Of a DNA stretch of 64,000 nt, positions 1-12,078 are shown in pieces. The notes under the pieces were generated by a model. It saw only the letters and a program-made list of their open reading frames with translations, was not told the origin of the DNA and made no database searches. The stretch lies in contig NZ_RYZH01000028.1 in assembly GCF_003977685.1 (NCBI RefSeq), positions 1-64,000 of the forward strand. Direction: 5' to 3'. The stretch is from Tautonia sociabilis. GTDB lineage: Bacteria; Planctomycetota; Planctomycetia; Isosphaerales; Isosphaeraceae. The position numbers were made by a program, and so were the translations under genes. Each line of letters opens with the position of its first letter. The first letter of the stretch is position 1.

Positions 1-82
1 CGGCCCGCCGATCGATTCGCCTCCGGCTCGGGTGCGACCGGGGTCGGTCGCCGATCGGGCGAGGGGAGTCGCCCGGATCCCA

Positions 83-1294
83 TCACAGATAGCTAAACAG
101 CTCTCGGAAGGCCCCTTCCTTCTTGCGGGCCTTCGCCTCGGGATCGTGGGCGACGAAGTCGTCCAGCGGCAAGGGGGGGATGGTGCGGTTCATCAGCAGT
201 TCGATGTTGGTCAGCGGTTCGCCCTGCTCGGGGGTGACGAACAGGTAGGCGACGCCGTTGCGTCCCATCCGGCCGGTACGGCCGATCCGGTGGACGTAGT
301 TCTCCGGGTCTTCTGGGATGTCGTAGTTGATCACGTGGCTGATGCCGGTGACGTCGATGCCCCGGCCGACCACGTCGGTGGCCACCAGCACGGGGATCTC
401 GCCGCTCCGGAACGCCTTCATCACCTTGTCTCGGGCGGTCTGGGGCAGGTCGCCGTGGATGGTGGCCACGCCCTTGACGACGCGATTGATGCGAGCGGCC
501 AGGCGATCGGCCCCGCGTTTGGTGCGGGTGAAGACGATGCACTGCGTCGGCTTCTCCTTGCGAAGCAGGTGCAGCAGCAGCTCGGTCTTCCGGTCCTGGT
601 CGACGGTGACGTAGAACTGGTTGACGGTTTCGGCCGAGGGCTCGTCCTTGGAGAGGAGCAGCTCCACCGGCTCGAACATGTACGTGTCGGCCAGGCGCCG
701 GATCTCCGGATCGATGGTGGCCGACAGGAGCAGCGTCTGGTGCGGGTCGGGGACCCGTCGGAGGATTTTCTCGATGTCGGGCCGGAACCCGATGTCGAGC
801 ATGCGGTCGGCCTCGTCCAGGACGACGTGGACCACGTCGCCGAGGTACAGGCTGCCGCGTCGGATGTGGTCGATGACGCGACCTGGGGTGCCGACGACGA
901 TGTCGACGCCGCGCTGCAACGCCCGAAGCTGCTTGTCGATCGGCTGCCCGCCATAGACGGCGCAAATCGCCACGTCGTGGTTGATCGCCAGCTTCTCCAG
1001 CTCGGCAACGATCTGCTGGGCGAGTTCGCGGGTCGGAGCGAGGATCAGGGCCTGAGGCCCCTTGCCGCGCTCCTCCAGCATCTCGATCAGCGGGATGCCG
1101 AAGGCGGCGGTCTTGCCGGTGCCGGTCTTGGCCTGGCCGATCACATCATTGCCGTCCAGGGCCTCGGGGATGACGGCGGCCTGGATGGGAGAGGGGGTGA
1201 CGTAGCGGGCGCGGCGCAGGGAATCGAGCATCTCGGGGCTCAGCCCCAGGTCGGAGAAGCCGGGTTCCGGCTCCTCGGCGGCTCGCTGGATCAA
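83..1294 (-). CDS. DEAD-box ATP-dependent RNA helicase (RhlE/CshA-like)
   Basis: This is an RNA-unwinding ATPase that remodels RNA duplexes in ribosome assembly or mRNA turnover. The 403-residue protein shows the full core: a Q-motif (FSDLGL to PSPIQ, about residues 13-38), motif I AKTGTGKT (55-62), PTREL (88-92), DEAD (160-163), SAT (191-193) and HRIGRTGR (335-342). There is almost no C-terminal extension, so this is a minimal-core helicase; the specific subfamily cannot be fixed. The start is TTG at 1294, chosen because an AGGAGG box lies about six bases upstream. It stands alone on the minus strand, divergent from the small gene at 1593. Confidence 0.93.
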   Translation of the reverse strand: MIQRAAEEPEPGFSDLGLSPEMLDSLRRARYVTPSPIQAAVIPEALDGNDVIGQAKTGTGKTAAFGIPLIEMLEERGKGPQALILAPTRELAQQIVAELEKLAINHDVAICAVYGGQPIDKQLRALQRGVDIVVGTPGRVIDHIRRGSLYLGDVVHVVLDEADRMLDIGFRPDIEKILRRVPDPHQTLLLSATIDPEIRRLADTYMFEPVELLLSKDEPSAETVNQFYVTVDQDRKTELLLHLLRKEKPTQCIVFTRTKRGADRLAARINRVVKGVATIHGDLPQTARDKVMKAFRSGEIPVLVATDVVGRGIDVTGISHVINYDIPEDPENYVHRIGRTGRMGRNGVAYLFVTPEQGEPLTNIELLMNRTIPPLPLDDFVAHDPEAKARKKEGAFRELFSYL

Positions 1295-1592
1295 ACAGGA
1301 CCTCCTCGTGGGGGATGGTCGAGGGAAGAGGAAGGATCAGGCGTACGGTGACGCCCTGATGGTACAGATTTTCGCGATCTTTCCACCGTACTTCCAGAGG
1401 CGGCCCCGGTCAAGTCCGATCGATGGGACGATGGGACCTTCCCGGGCGGCTCTTGCGGGGCGCCCCGCGCCGCCGATAGGCTTTTTCTCTGGGTACGAAC
1501 GATCCCTTCGGGCGGTTCGGCCGGGCCTCACCCCCATCCGGGCCGGCCCCCGGCGAGGATACCTCTTCCTGGCCTTCGGGAGTGCGAGAGCG

Positions 1593-1802
1593 ATGGCCGA
1601 CCAGACCCCCGCCAGCGGCGACATCCAGCAGAAGTATCGCCAGTTTCTGGATCTGATGCCCCTGACGATCGCCCTGGCCGGCCTGCCCCCCAGCGAGGGG
1701 CGGCTGTTCAACGAGGAGCAGATCGAGGCGAGGGCCATGACGGTCCGCCACGCCTACCGGGTCGCCAAGGCAACCGTCCGGGAACTGCTGGGCGGGTCGT
1801 AA
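1593..1802 (+). CDS. small hypothetical protein, 69 aa
   Basis: The family is not recognised. The 69-residue product has no signal peptide or membrane segment and looks mostly helical, with a C-terminal half rich in Arg, Ala and Val. The ATG at 1593 has a GGGAG box about ten bases upstream. The frame is open further upstream, but that part has the Pro/Arg/Gly composition of untranslated high-GC sequence, so the short form is preferred. It may form a pair with the next small gene at 1982, also of unknown function. It could be a planctomycete-specific small protein. Confidence 0.6.
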   Translation: MADQTPASGDIQQKYRQFLDLMPLTIALAGLPPSEGRLFNEEQIEARAMTVRHAYRVAKATVRELLGGS

Positions 1803-1981
1803 GAGGCGTGAGGAGGGGTCCGCCTTGGGCCGGCCGGGGGGGCCGATTCCCCCCCTTGGGCGCTGGCCCGTCGCCGTCGGGGAGCCGATATGAAAGCCGT
1901 GGCGGCCGGGGCCCACCGGCCCGATCCGAGCCGCCGCGTCGGACCGAGACCGACTCCCCACTCGCGAAAGGCCAACCCTTG

Positions 1982-2356
1982 ATGACGACGCACCCCTCGG
2001 AGCCCCGGCCCCGGCGACGGCTCCGGGCCATGCTGGTTGGGCTGGGCCTCGACGACGTCGACGCGACCCGGCGGATCATCAACGGCGAGCAATGTCTCGT
2101 CCTCGGCGGCTCGGAGCAGACCCACGCCGAGCTGCTCGAAACCGTGCTCCGGCTCGAATCCGAGCTCGAACGCCGCGACCGCAGCCTCGGCGAGGTTTCT
2201 CCCGCCGAGCTGGCCGACATCGCCTGGCGCATCGACTCCCCCGAGCTGCACCGCATCGCCCTCCGCCTGCACCATGAGCTGCACCGCCGCGGCCTCAGCT
2301 TTCATGAGTCAACCGCCGAGCAACTGACCGAGATCGTCCTCGGCGACGATCACTGA
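1982..2356 (+). CDS. hypothetical protein, 124 aa
   Basis: The family is not recognised. The product is soluble, charged and predicted mainly helical, with regularly spaced Leu, Glu and Arg residues (LLETVLRLESELERRD) that suggest a short coiled coil at about residues 45-63. It has no signal peptide and no catalytic motif. The start is set at the ATG at 1982 because the frame upstream is Pro/Arg/Gly-rich and looks non-coding; no strong ribosome binding site is visible. It lies about 180 bases after the 69-residue gene on the same strand and converges on the TatD gene. Confidence 0.6.
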   Translation: MTTHPSEPRPRRRLRAMLVGLGLDDVDATRRIINGEQCLVLGGSEQTHAELLETVLRLESELERRDRSLGEVSPAELADIAWRIDSPELHRIALRLHHELHRRGLSFHESTAEQLTEIVLGDDH

Positions 2357-2494
2357 TCGGCGCCGATCGGAGAACGGGCCGAGGCCTCGAGGGCCCGGAG
2401 CGGGGCGAATCCGATCCACCTCCACTCGCCCCCGCTCCTCCCCTCGGAGCCCCGCCGCCAGGCTCGACCGGACCCGGATCCCGCCCCGAGCGGG

Positions 2495-3346
2495 TCAATC
2501 CCGGGCCGGAGTCCCTCGGTTGAGCACCTCCTCGGCGTCCAGCCGGAAGAGGCCCCGAGCATTCCGGGTCGTCGCCTCCGCCAGCGTCTCGAACTCCAGG
2601 CCGCGCAGCTCGGCGATCCGGGCGCAGGTCACGGCCACCCGGGAGGGCTCGTTGGTCTTCCCCCGGAACGGATGCGGGCTCAAGTACGGGCTATCGGTCT
2701 CGACAAGGAGCCGGTCCAGAGGGATCCGAGCAGCGACCTGCCGCAGCGGATCGAGCGTCGGGTTCCGGAAGGTGATCATCCCCGCGATCGACAGGTGCAG
2801 CCCCAGTGCGAGGAACGCCTGGGCATCGTCCCACGTCCCGGTGAACGAGTGCAACACCCCCGAGATCGGCCGGCCGAGCCGTTCGAGCTGGGCGATGATC
2901 TCCTCCTCGCACTGCCGGCAATGGATCACAACGGGCAACCCCCGATCGGCCGCCAGCGCAAGGTGACGATCGAACTCCTCCTGCTGCTGGGGAAACGGGG
3001 TGTGGTCCCAGTAGCGATCCAGGCCCGTCTCCCCAACCGCCACGACCCCGGGCTCCCCGACGAGCGATACCACCTGCTCCCAGTCCCCCGGCCTCGCCTC
3101 GGCGACGTGGTTCGGCTGGATCCCCACCGCCGAGAACACCCCCCTCCTCGACCCCGAGAGCCGGACGACCTCCCGGCTCGAATCGGCCGTCGTGCCGATC
3201 GCCACAACCTGCACGACCCCCGCGTCGATCGCCCGAGCCAGCACGGCGTCGAGCTCCTTCGAGAGCCTCGGATCGTCCAGATGAGCGTGTGTATCGACCA
3301 GTCGGGCCGCTCGATCCGGGCCGACGGTTGGTTCCTCGACTGCCAC
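2495..3346 (-). CDS. tatD: TatD family metal-dependent hydrolase / DNase
   Basis: TatD-family enzymes are two-metal TIM-barrel hydrolases with 3'-5' exonuclease activity on DNA and RNA, linked to DNA damage repair and RNA quality control. The protein of about 283 residues opens with the metal-binding DTHAHLDD motif. It also shows GETGLDRYWD, VIHCRQ, GVLHSFTG and the C-terminal ETDSPYLSPHPFRG signature, so all the usual ligands are present. The start is placed at GTG 3346, with a GAGGAG box seven bases upstream. The frame stays open about 30 codons further, but that extension is Gly/Arg/Ser-rich and lacks family similarity. Confidence 0.9.
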   Translation of the reverse strand: MAVEEPTVGPDRAARLVDTHAHLDDPRLSKELDAVLARAIDAGVVQVVAIGTTADSSREVVRLSGSRRGVFSAVGIQPNHVAEARPGDWEQVVSLVGEPGVVAVGETGLDRYWDHTPFPQQQEEFDRHLALAADRGLPVVIHCRQCEEEIIAQLERLGRPISGVLHSFTGTWDDAQAFLALGLHLSIAGMITFRNPTLDPLRQVAARIPLDRLLVETDSPYLSPHPFRGKTNEPSRVAVTCARIAELRGLEFETLAEATTRNARGLFRLDAEEVLNRGTPARD

Positions 3347-4058
3347 TCCCCCGCTCCTCTCGAACCATCGTGACTGCGATCCGCTCCGACCTCCGCCCGA
3401 GCCCTCGAGGGCGCTCCCCCGAGCCGCTCTCTCCACTCAGGCAGGATCTCCCGGATCCTGGAATCCCGGGTGCGTCCGGGAGGCCCCCCCCATCGTCCTC
3501 CTCCCCTCCCGGTTCGTCGAGCTCGACCGGCGATCACTCGATCGGCTCGTAAACGCCTGATCACGGAATCGACTCCCGGCCCTCCGCGACGCGACGGCCG
3601 GCGATTCGGCCCATTCGCTCCAGTCCTCTCATGGTGCGCAGTCTGTATTCTTGCGATGGCTCTCGTGGCTGACCAGGCGACCCGGGGACGATCCCGGTCC
3701 CTCTCCTGGGGAGCGCGGACGGCCGCCGGAGCAGGGTCCTTCCGGCCGCTTGACAGCCGGCGGAGGACGTCGATAGAGTAAGCAAGTGGGTCGAGGTTGG
3801 TGCGATGCGCCTCGGCTCCGGGTTGGGGCGTCCTTCCGGCTCCGGATTCGCTCGCCGTCGCGAGTCTTCGGCGACGATGATCCCCTCCGGTCGATCGTCA
3901 CCGGAGGGCCCGGATCGGTCGAGGTCCAACGACGCTGCGATCGCGGCGTCCGGTTGCACCGCGGTGGTCGGGCCCGTCGGAGAGCCCCCATCGTCGCGCA
4001 CCGGAGGGTCGGGACGCCGCCGCGAGGCCGGTCCCGCCACTCGCGTCGGAGGAGTTGG
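3347..4058. other. intergenic region and nusA leader
   Basis: No convincing conserved gene is seen in these roughly 700 bases between the divergent tatD and nusA genes. It holds a good promoter at 3749-3778 and then an untranslated leader of about 270 bases before nusA. A possible leader reading frame (3805-4062) is listed separately. rimP, which commonly precedes nusA, is absent. Confidence 0.5.
3749..3778 (+). promoter_or_regulatory. sigma-70-type promoter of the nusA operon
   Basis: A perfect TTGACA (3749-3754) is followed after 18 bases by TAGAGT (3773-3778). Transcription would start near 3785, giving a leader of about 270 bases ahead of nusA. It is one of the clearest promoters in the window and points toward nusA-infB-rbfA. 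Confidence 0.6.
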
Positions 4059-4062
4059 ATGA
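3805..4062 (+). CDS. possible leader ORF overlapping the nusA start (doubtful)
   Basis: An 85-codon frame opens with ATG about 20 bases after the predicted transcription start, with a GAGG box about nine bases upstream. It ends with TGA overlapping the nusA ATG as ATGA, the usual arrangement for translational coupling. The composition (Ser, Arg, Gly, Pro) resembles untranslated high-GC sequence and no family is recognised. It is either a coupling leader peptide or a chance frame. Confidence 0.2.
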   Translation: MRLGSGLGRPSGSGFARRRESSATMIPSGRSSPEGPDRSRSNDAAIAASGCTAVVGPVGEPPSSRTGGSGRRREAGPATRVGGVG

Positions 4063-5762
4063 GCGTCGATCTGGTCCGGATCGTGGATAGTATCCACCGA
4101 GAGAAGAACATCCCCAAGGAAGTCCTCTTCGAGGGCTTGCAGTCGGCGCTGGCGACCGCCGCCCGGAAGCACTATCCCGACGCCAACGACATCCAGGTCA
4201 CGATCGATCCCGAGACGGGGAGGATCGCCACCCTCAAGGACGGGGAATCGGTCGAGCCGCCGGATTTCGGCCGGATCGCCGCCCAGACCGCCAAGCAGGT
4301 CATCATCCAGAAGATCCGGGAGGCCGAGCGCGACACGCTCTTCGACGAGTTCGACGTTCTTCGCGGCGAGATGGTCACCGGCACCATCCAGCGCTTCGAG
4401 GGGGGGGCCGTCACCGTCAATCTGGGGAAGACCGACGCCCTGCTCCCCCGCAGCGAGTCGATCCCCGGCGAGAGCCACCATCCCGGCGAGCGGGTCCGCG
4501 CCATTGTGCTGGACGTGCGCAAGGTCGGGCAGCGCGTGAAGATCATCCTCAGCCGCACCCACCCCGATTTCGTCCGCCGCCTCTTCGAGTTGGAGATCCC
4601 CGAGATCGCCGACCAGACGATCCAGATCCGGGCCCTGGCTCGGGAGGCCGGCTATCGCTCGAAGGTGGCCGTCAGCTCGCTCGACCAGAAGGTCGACGCC
4701 GTCGGCGCCTGCGTCGGCGTTCGGGGGACCCGCATCAAGAACATCGTCGACGAGCTGGGCGGCGAGCGCATCGACATCGTCCGCTGGAACGACGCGCTGC
4801 AGGTGCTCATCCCCAACGCCTTGCAGCCGGCCGAGATCGAGGAGGTGCTGCTCTGCAACCTGCTTGGTCGCGCCATCGTCCTGGTCCGAGACGACCAGCT
4901 CTCCCTGGCCATTGGCCGCCGCGGTCAGAACGTCCGGCTGGCGTCGAAGCTCGTCGGCTGGGACATCGAGATCATGACCGGCGAGGAGCTCGACGAGCTG
5001 ATCGACAAGGCCGTCGGCCAGTTCTCCGCGCTGGAGGGGTGTGACACCGACCTGGCCAACCGCCTTGTCGAGCAGGGCATCCTCAGCTACGACGACCTGT
5101 CGATCATGGAGATCGACGACCTGGTGAACACCATCGAGGGTTTGGACGAAGAACTCGCACGGTCCCTCGTCTCCCAGGCCGAGCAACTGGCCGAGCAGGC
5201 CGAGCAGGAAGAGCTGCCGCGCCGCAAGGGAGGCCGTCCCGCCGCCGCTGCTCCGGCCCCCGAGTCCGAGGCCCCCACCCCCGAGGAGTCGGGCGCCGAG
5301 GGAATCGCCACCGACCAGCTCCCGTCCCCCCTCGAGGAGGAGCCGGAGCGCGACCCGACCCGGGAAGCCGGTGTCGAATCCGAATTGGGCGAGGCGGAGG
5401 AGCCCTCCCTGGAGGAGGTTTCCCCGGACCTGGAGCCCGACGGCGAGGAGGCGGCCTACGGGTCGCATGACCTGGACCTGGCCGACGAGGCCGGCCACCT
5501 CGAACACCGGGGGCACGAGGTGACGCATCCCCCGGTCGACGAGGAGAACCCCGAGGACGACCTGCAGGACGAGACGGGAATCCGCCCCAGCACCATCCTG
5601 ACCGATCGGGCCGACCACCGGCCCCCGACCAAGGCCACCGCCGAGGCAGGGGATCGAACGGCCCCCCCGCCCCCCCCGACCGACGCCCCCTCGACCGCCG
5701 AGGCCGAGACCCCGGGGCCGGACTCTCCGGAGCCTACCGAGATGGATCCCAATCAGCCATGA
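4059..5762 (+). CDS. nusA: transcription termination/antitermination factor NusA
   Basis: NusA binds RNA polymerase and nascent RNA, controlling pausing, termination and antitermination. The 567-residue protein has the N-terminal NusA domain (about 1-100, with [17 protein letters not shown]), an S1 domain (about 105-175), two KH domains (about 200-330, with [20 protein letters not shown] and [19 protein letters not shown]) and a helix-hairpin-helix segment. A long Glu/Pro/Asp-rich acidic tail follows (about 400-567). The ATG at 4059 has GGAGGAG immediately upstream; longer versions of the frame are compositionally non-coding. It heads an operon with infB and rbfA. The acidic tail makes it longer than the roughly 500 residues usual for the family. 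Confidence 0.95.
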   Translation: MSVDLVRIVDSIHREKNIPKEVLFEGLQSALATAARKHYPDANDIQVTIDPETGRIATLKDGESVEPPDFGRIAAQTAKQVIIQKIREAERDTLFDEFDVLRGEMVTGTIQRFEGGAVTVNLGKTDALLPRSESIPGESHHPGERVRAIVLDVRKVGQRVKIILSRTHPDFVRRLFELEIPEIADQTIQIRALAREAGYRSKVAVSSLDQKVDAVGACVGVRGTRIKNIVDELGGERIDIVRWNDALQVLIPNALQPAEIEEVLLCNLLGRAIVLVRDDQLSLAIGRRGQNVRLASKLVGWDIEIMTGEELDELIDKAVGQFSALEGCDTDLANRLVEQGILSYDDLSIMEIDDLVNTIEGLDEELARSLVSQAEQLAEQAEQEELPRRKGGRPAAAAPAPESEAPTPEESGAEGIATDQLPSPLEEEPERDPTREAGVESELGEAEEPSLEEVSPDLEPDGEEAAYGSHDLDLADEAGHLEHRGHEVTHPPVDEENPEDDLQDETGIRPSTILTDRADHRPPTKATAEAGDRTAPPPPPTDAPSTAEAETPGPDSPEPTEMDPNQP

Positions 5763-5970
5763 CCCCCGCGACGGTCCCCCTACGACCGCCGCGCGCCGAT
5801 CGCGACGCCCCCGCCGCCCCCCCCTCCTGAGCTTCGCACCGGGCCAACCCGGCCGCGTTGCGGGCGGGAGGACCGGGAAATTGGCCTGGCACGAGCGGTC
5901 GGTCGAGACCACAATACCGACCGGGCCGCCCCGATCGTCAGGGAGCGTGCCAAGCCTGGAGGAGGAGCCG

Positions 5971-9090
<3,120 letters not shown>

Positions 9091-9230
9091 CCTCCCCCGC
9101 CCCCGACCCCCGGCCCCTCCCCCCGCCCCCCTTCCGGCGCGGGGAGGGGTCGAGTCGTCCCGGGCCGGCCTGAGCACCGCCGCCGCATCCGACGCATCCG
9201 CATCGCAACGACCGCCCGAGGCCCCTCCCC

Positions 9231-9749
9231 ATGCCCTCGCACCGCATCGAGCGCCTGAACGAGGCCGTCCGCGAGGTGGTCTCCTCAGCCGTGCTCTTCG
9301 AGGTCGCCGATCCCCGCGTCCAGGGCGTCACCGTCCTGAACGCCGAGGTCGCCGCCGACCTGAAGCACGCCACCGTCTTCGTCTCGGTCATGGGGGACGA
9401 GGGGAAACAAAAGCTCGCCCTCCGAGGCCTCCAGTCCGCCGCCGGCTTCCTTCAGTCCCGGCTCGCCTCCCGGTTGAAGACCCGATACACCCCCTTGCTC
9501 TCCTTCAAGCTCGACCAGGGCGTCAAGCGGTCGGTCGCCATGTCCCGACTCATCGACGAAACCCTCGCCGCCGACCGCCGCGCCCGGGGAGAGCCCGACC
9601 CGACCGAAGCGGGCGTCCAACCCTCCGTCGAGGACTCCTCCGAGCCCGTCCCCTCACCCTCGGCCGACGGTGATGTGGATGTTCACCTTGCGGTCGACAC
9701 CGACACCGACACCGAATCCCCCGGGGCCGATCGCCTTCCCGCCGAGTGA
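9231..9749 (+). CDS. rbfA: 30S ribosome-binding factor RbfA
   Basis: RbfA binds immature 30S subunits and helps 16S rRNA 5'-end processing and cold-adapted assembly. The KH-like domain fills roughly the first 110 residues, from RIERLNEAVREVVSSAV through DPRVQGVTVLNAEVAADL to the LSFKLDQGVKRS region. Another 50 residues follow, rich in Glu, Asp, Pro and Thr, ending in a run of Asp-Thr pairs; this makes it longer (172 residues) than the usual 115-135. It lies 140 bases after infB in the conserved nusA-infB-rbfA order. Confidence 0.92.
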   Translation: MPSHRIERLNEAVREVVSSAVLFEVADPRVQGVTVLNAEVAADLKHATVFVSVMGDEGKQKLALRGLQSAAGFLQSRLASRLKTRYTPLLSFKLDQGVKRSVAMSRLIDETLAADRRARGEPDPTEAGVQPSVEDSSEPVPSPSADGDVDVHLAVDTDTDTESPGADRLPAE

Positions 9750-9802
9750 TCCCCCGGCTCCCGACTCTTCGACCCGATCTCGCTCCGGACCCCAAGACAC
9801 TC

Positions 9803-10624
9803 ATGGCCGCACCCAGCAAGTCGCAATTGCTCGACAAGATTCAACCCCCGCTGGCCAAGCACTATCAGCTCGGCCCGAGCGAGGCGAAGATGTCGGTGCT
9901 GGAAGCGGTCCTCTTCGGGATCTGCCATGAGGGCACCACCCGGGAGCAGGCCAACCAGGCGATGAGCCGCTTCCGAGACACCTTCTTCGACTGGAACGAA
10001 CTCCGCGTCAGCTCCGTCGAGGAGATTCGAGACACCCTCTCCGGACTGCCCGACCCCGAGGGCAAGGCGCAACGCATCCGAAAGTTCCTCCGGCAGCTGT
10101 TCACCCGGACCTACAAGTTCGACCTCGACCACCTGGGCAAGAAGCCGCTCAAGGAGTCGATCAAGTCCCTCCAGGAATTCGAGGCGCTGAGGTCCGACTT
10201 CGTGCTCGCCACCGTCGTCCAGCAGGCGCTCGGCGGCCACGCGATGCCGGTCGATGAACCGATCGCCCGGGTCCTGACCCGCCTCGGCTTCGCCGACGAG
10301 GGGACTCCCGCCGAGGCGATCCGGGGCTCCCTGGAGCGCGCCGTGCCCAAGGCCCGCGGTCCTCAGGTCCTCGGCCTGCTCGAAGAACTCGCCCACGATA
10401 CCTGCGTTGCGAACGATCCGCGTTGCGTCGCGTGTGTGGTCGTCAAACTGTGTCCGACGGGCCAGACTCGGCTGGCCGCTGCCAAAGCCGCCCCCGCCGC
10501 CAGGTCCGCCTCCGACGCCAAAGTAGCTTCCGAGGCCGCTGCCGCCACCGGTCGCCGACGCTCCTCGCCCTCGGGCGATGGCGAGGCCAAGCCCGCCCGA
10601 AGTCGCGCTCCCCGTTCCAAGTGA
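9803..10624 (+). CDS. HhH-GPD superfamily endonuclease III-like protein lacking the catalytic lysine
   Basis: The 273-residue protein has the endonuclease III layout. The [4Fe-4S] loop is complete as C201-x6-C208-x2-C211-x5-C217. The position equivalent to E. coli Nth Asp138 is conserved (VDEP, D151). The helix-hairpin-helix region is degenerate: LPGVGRKTA of Nth aligns with FEALRSDFV, so the catalytic Lys120 becomes Phe133. A bifunctional lyase activity is therefore unlikely; a monofunctional glycosylase or a DNA-binding or structural role remains possible. The ATG at 9803 gives a natural N-terminus; a GTG at 9746 overlapping the rbfA stop is an alternative. The C-terminal 50 residues are a basic Ala/Ser/Arg tail. 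Confidence 0.8.
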   Translation: MAAPSKSQLLDKIQPPLAKHYQLGPSEAKMSVLEAVLFGICHEGTTREQANQAMSRFRDTFFDWNELRVSSVEEIRDTLSGLPDPEGKAQRIRKFLRQLFTRTYKFDLDHLGKKPLKESIKSLQEFEALRSDFVLATVVQQALGGHAMPVDEPIARVLTRLGFADEGTPAEAIRGSLERAVPKARGPQVLGLLEELAHDTCVANDPRCVACVVVKLCPTGQTRLAAAKAAPAARSASDAKVASEAAAATGRRRSSPSGDGEAKPARSRAPRSK

Positions 10625-11248
10625 GCCCGGTCGCCGCGGCGCGCGGCGGGACGACCATCGGCGCCGGAACCGTTTCCTGAGCACCGATCGGCTTCCCGCT
10701 TCCATCCAATCTGGCTCCATCGCGCTCGAACCGACAACCCGCGGGCAAGCCGCCTCGGAGAGTTCTCCCTCGCGCTCGCCGAGGCGCTGCCCTCTCGGCT
10801 CTCGATCCCTTCCATCCTCCCGGCTCGATGGGGATCCCCTCATCGATCCCGTACCCCCGTGTCTCCTCGCCGCGACCGGAACGGAGATCGCGAGGCGGTC
10901 CTCCCCCGGCGGTTCGCCGCGCCCGGAGGGCCCGAGCCACCCGCATCGGCGTTCCCGTCGATCGCGTTCCGCCGCGCGGCACCCCCGGCGGTTGGCTCTT
11001 CTCTTCCGCCTCGCGTCATCGCTCGTGCTCCCTCCCACCGACCTCAACGAGCGAAGCGGGTTCGAGGATCGCACAGCCGCCAGGGCCTGATGCGCGGCGC
11101 TTGTGGAATTTTTTGCTGTGTTTCTCTCGACGAACGAGCGGACCGGCCTACAACACCGACGGCCGATCGAAGAACTCGCTTCGGGGGGGGCTTCGATCGG
11201 AACGAACGATTTGCGCATCCGATAGGCTGCGACCAAGGAGATCGACTT
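10625..11248. other. long intergenic region before the fasciclin gene
   Basis: No gene is supported in these 624 bases. Frames are open, but their Ser/Arg/Pro-rich products match no family. A lower-GC stretch near 11100-11130 followed by TACAAC at 11149-11154 may be the promoter of the downstream secreted protein, although its -35 box is weak. Confidence 0.4.
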
Positions 11249-11743
11249 ATGCGCACATTCGCCGCTCTTGCGTTCGCCCTTTCGCTCAGCGCTCCGGTCT
11301 TCGGCCAAGAGAAGACGATCGTCGAGACCGCGGCCGGCAACGACGCCTTCAGCACGTTGGTCGCCGCGGTCAAGGCGGCGGACCTCGTCGAGGTGCTCTC
11401 CAGCGAGGGGCCATTCACCGTCTTCGCCCCGACCAATGAGGCGTTTGCGAAGCTGCCCGAGGGGACGCTCGACGATCTGTTGAAGCCGGAGAACAAGGAG
11501 AAGCTGGCGACGATTTTGAAATACCACGTCGTTCCGGGGAACGTCCTGGCCGCCGACGTGGTCAAGCTCGACGGGGAGAAGGTCGCCACCGCCGCCGGCC
11601 CGAAGGTCACGATCAGCGTCTCCGGAAACACGGTGCGCGTCGATCAGGCCAAGGTGGTCCAGACCGACATCGCCTGCTCCAACGGCGTGATCCACGTGAT
11701 TGACACCGTGATCCTCCCCCCCGCTGAAACGCCGTCCAAGTAA
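11249..11743 (+). CDS. secreted fasciclin (FAS1) domain protein
   Basis: FAS1 domains are extracellular adhesion or binding modules. The 164-residue product has a short signal peptide (hydrophobic stretch ending SAPVFGQ, cleavage near residue 20) and one FAS1 domain covering the rest. Its signatures are [25 protein letters not shown] and the terminal [13 protein letters not shown]. The ATG at 11249 has AAGGAG eight bases upstream. It is monocistronic: a strong hairpin follows at 11804. The likely location is the periplasm or cell surface. Confidence 0.9.
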   Translation: MRTFAALAFALSLSAPVFGQEKTIVETAAGNDAFSTLVAAVKAADLVEVLSSEGPFTVFAPTNEAFAKLPEGTLDDLLKPENKEKLATILKYHVVPGNVLAADVVKLDGEKVATAAGPKVTISVSGNTVRVDQAKVVQTDIACSNGVIHVIDTVILPPAETPSK

Positions 11744-11803
11744 GCAAGCAACGATCCGATCGTCGCGGTCGGACCCCGTACTGAACCGCATCGGAACGTG
11801 AAT

Positions 11804-11836
11804 GGCCCGCTCACCGCTCATCGGGGTGAGCGGGCC
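11804..11836 (+). terminator. strong hairpin terminator after the fasciclin gene
   Basis: A perfect 12-bp stem (GGCCCGCTCACC at 11804-11815 pairing with 11825-11836) has a 9-base loop and is followed by the T-rich GTCGTTGTTG. It isolates the fasciclin gene from the purine genes. Confidence 0.75.
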
Positions 11837-11870
11837 GTCGTTGTTGATGCCGGTCGGACGAGGCACCGTC

Positions 11871-11900
11871 TTGACGCGGAGCGTCCCGATTCAAGATACT
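11871..11900 (+). promoter_or_regulatory. putative promoter of the purine genes
   Basis: TTGACG (11871-11876) and GATACT (11895-11900) are separated by 18 bases, just past the terminator and pointing at purSL. The leader would be about 170 bases. No purine-riboswitch structure was recognised by eye. Confidence 0.4.
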
Positions 11901-12078
11901 CCTCCTGATGACCTGTCATCGAACGGCCAACTGACCCCCACCGCGCTTTGGCTGTCCCTCCTCGAGACGGCTCGCTCCCCCTCCGGATCGGGCCGGAGTC
12001 GCTCGCCCTCCTGGACACAACGCCCGCTGGAATCGTCAAGAACGCCCTCCGAGTCGGACACCGAAATCGAACGCTTTC

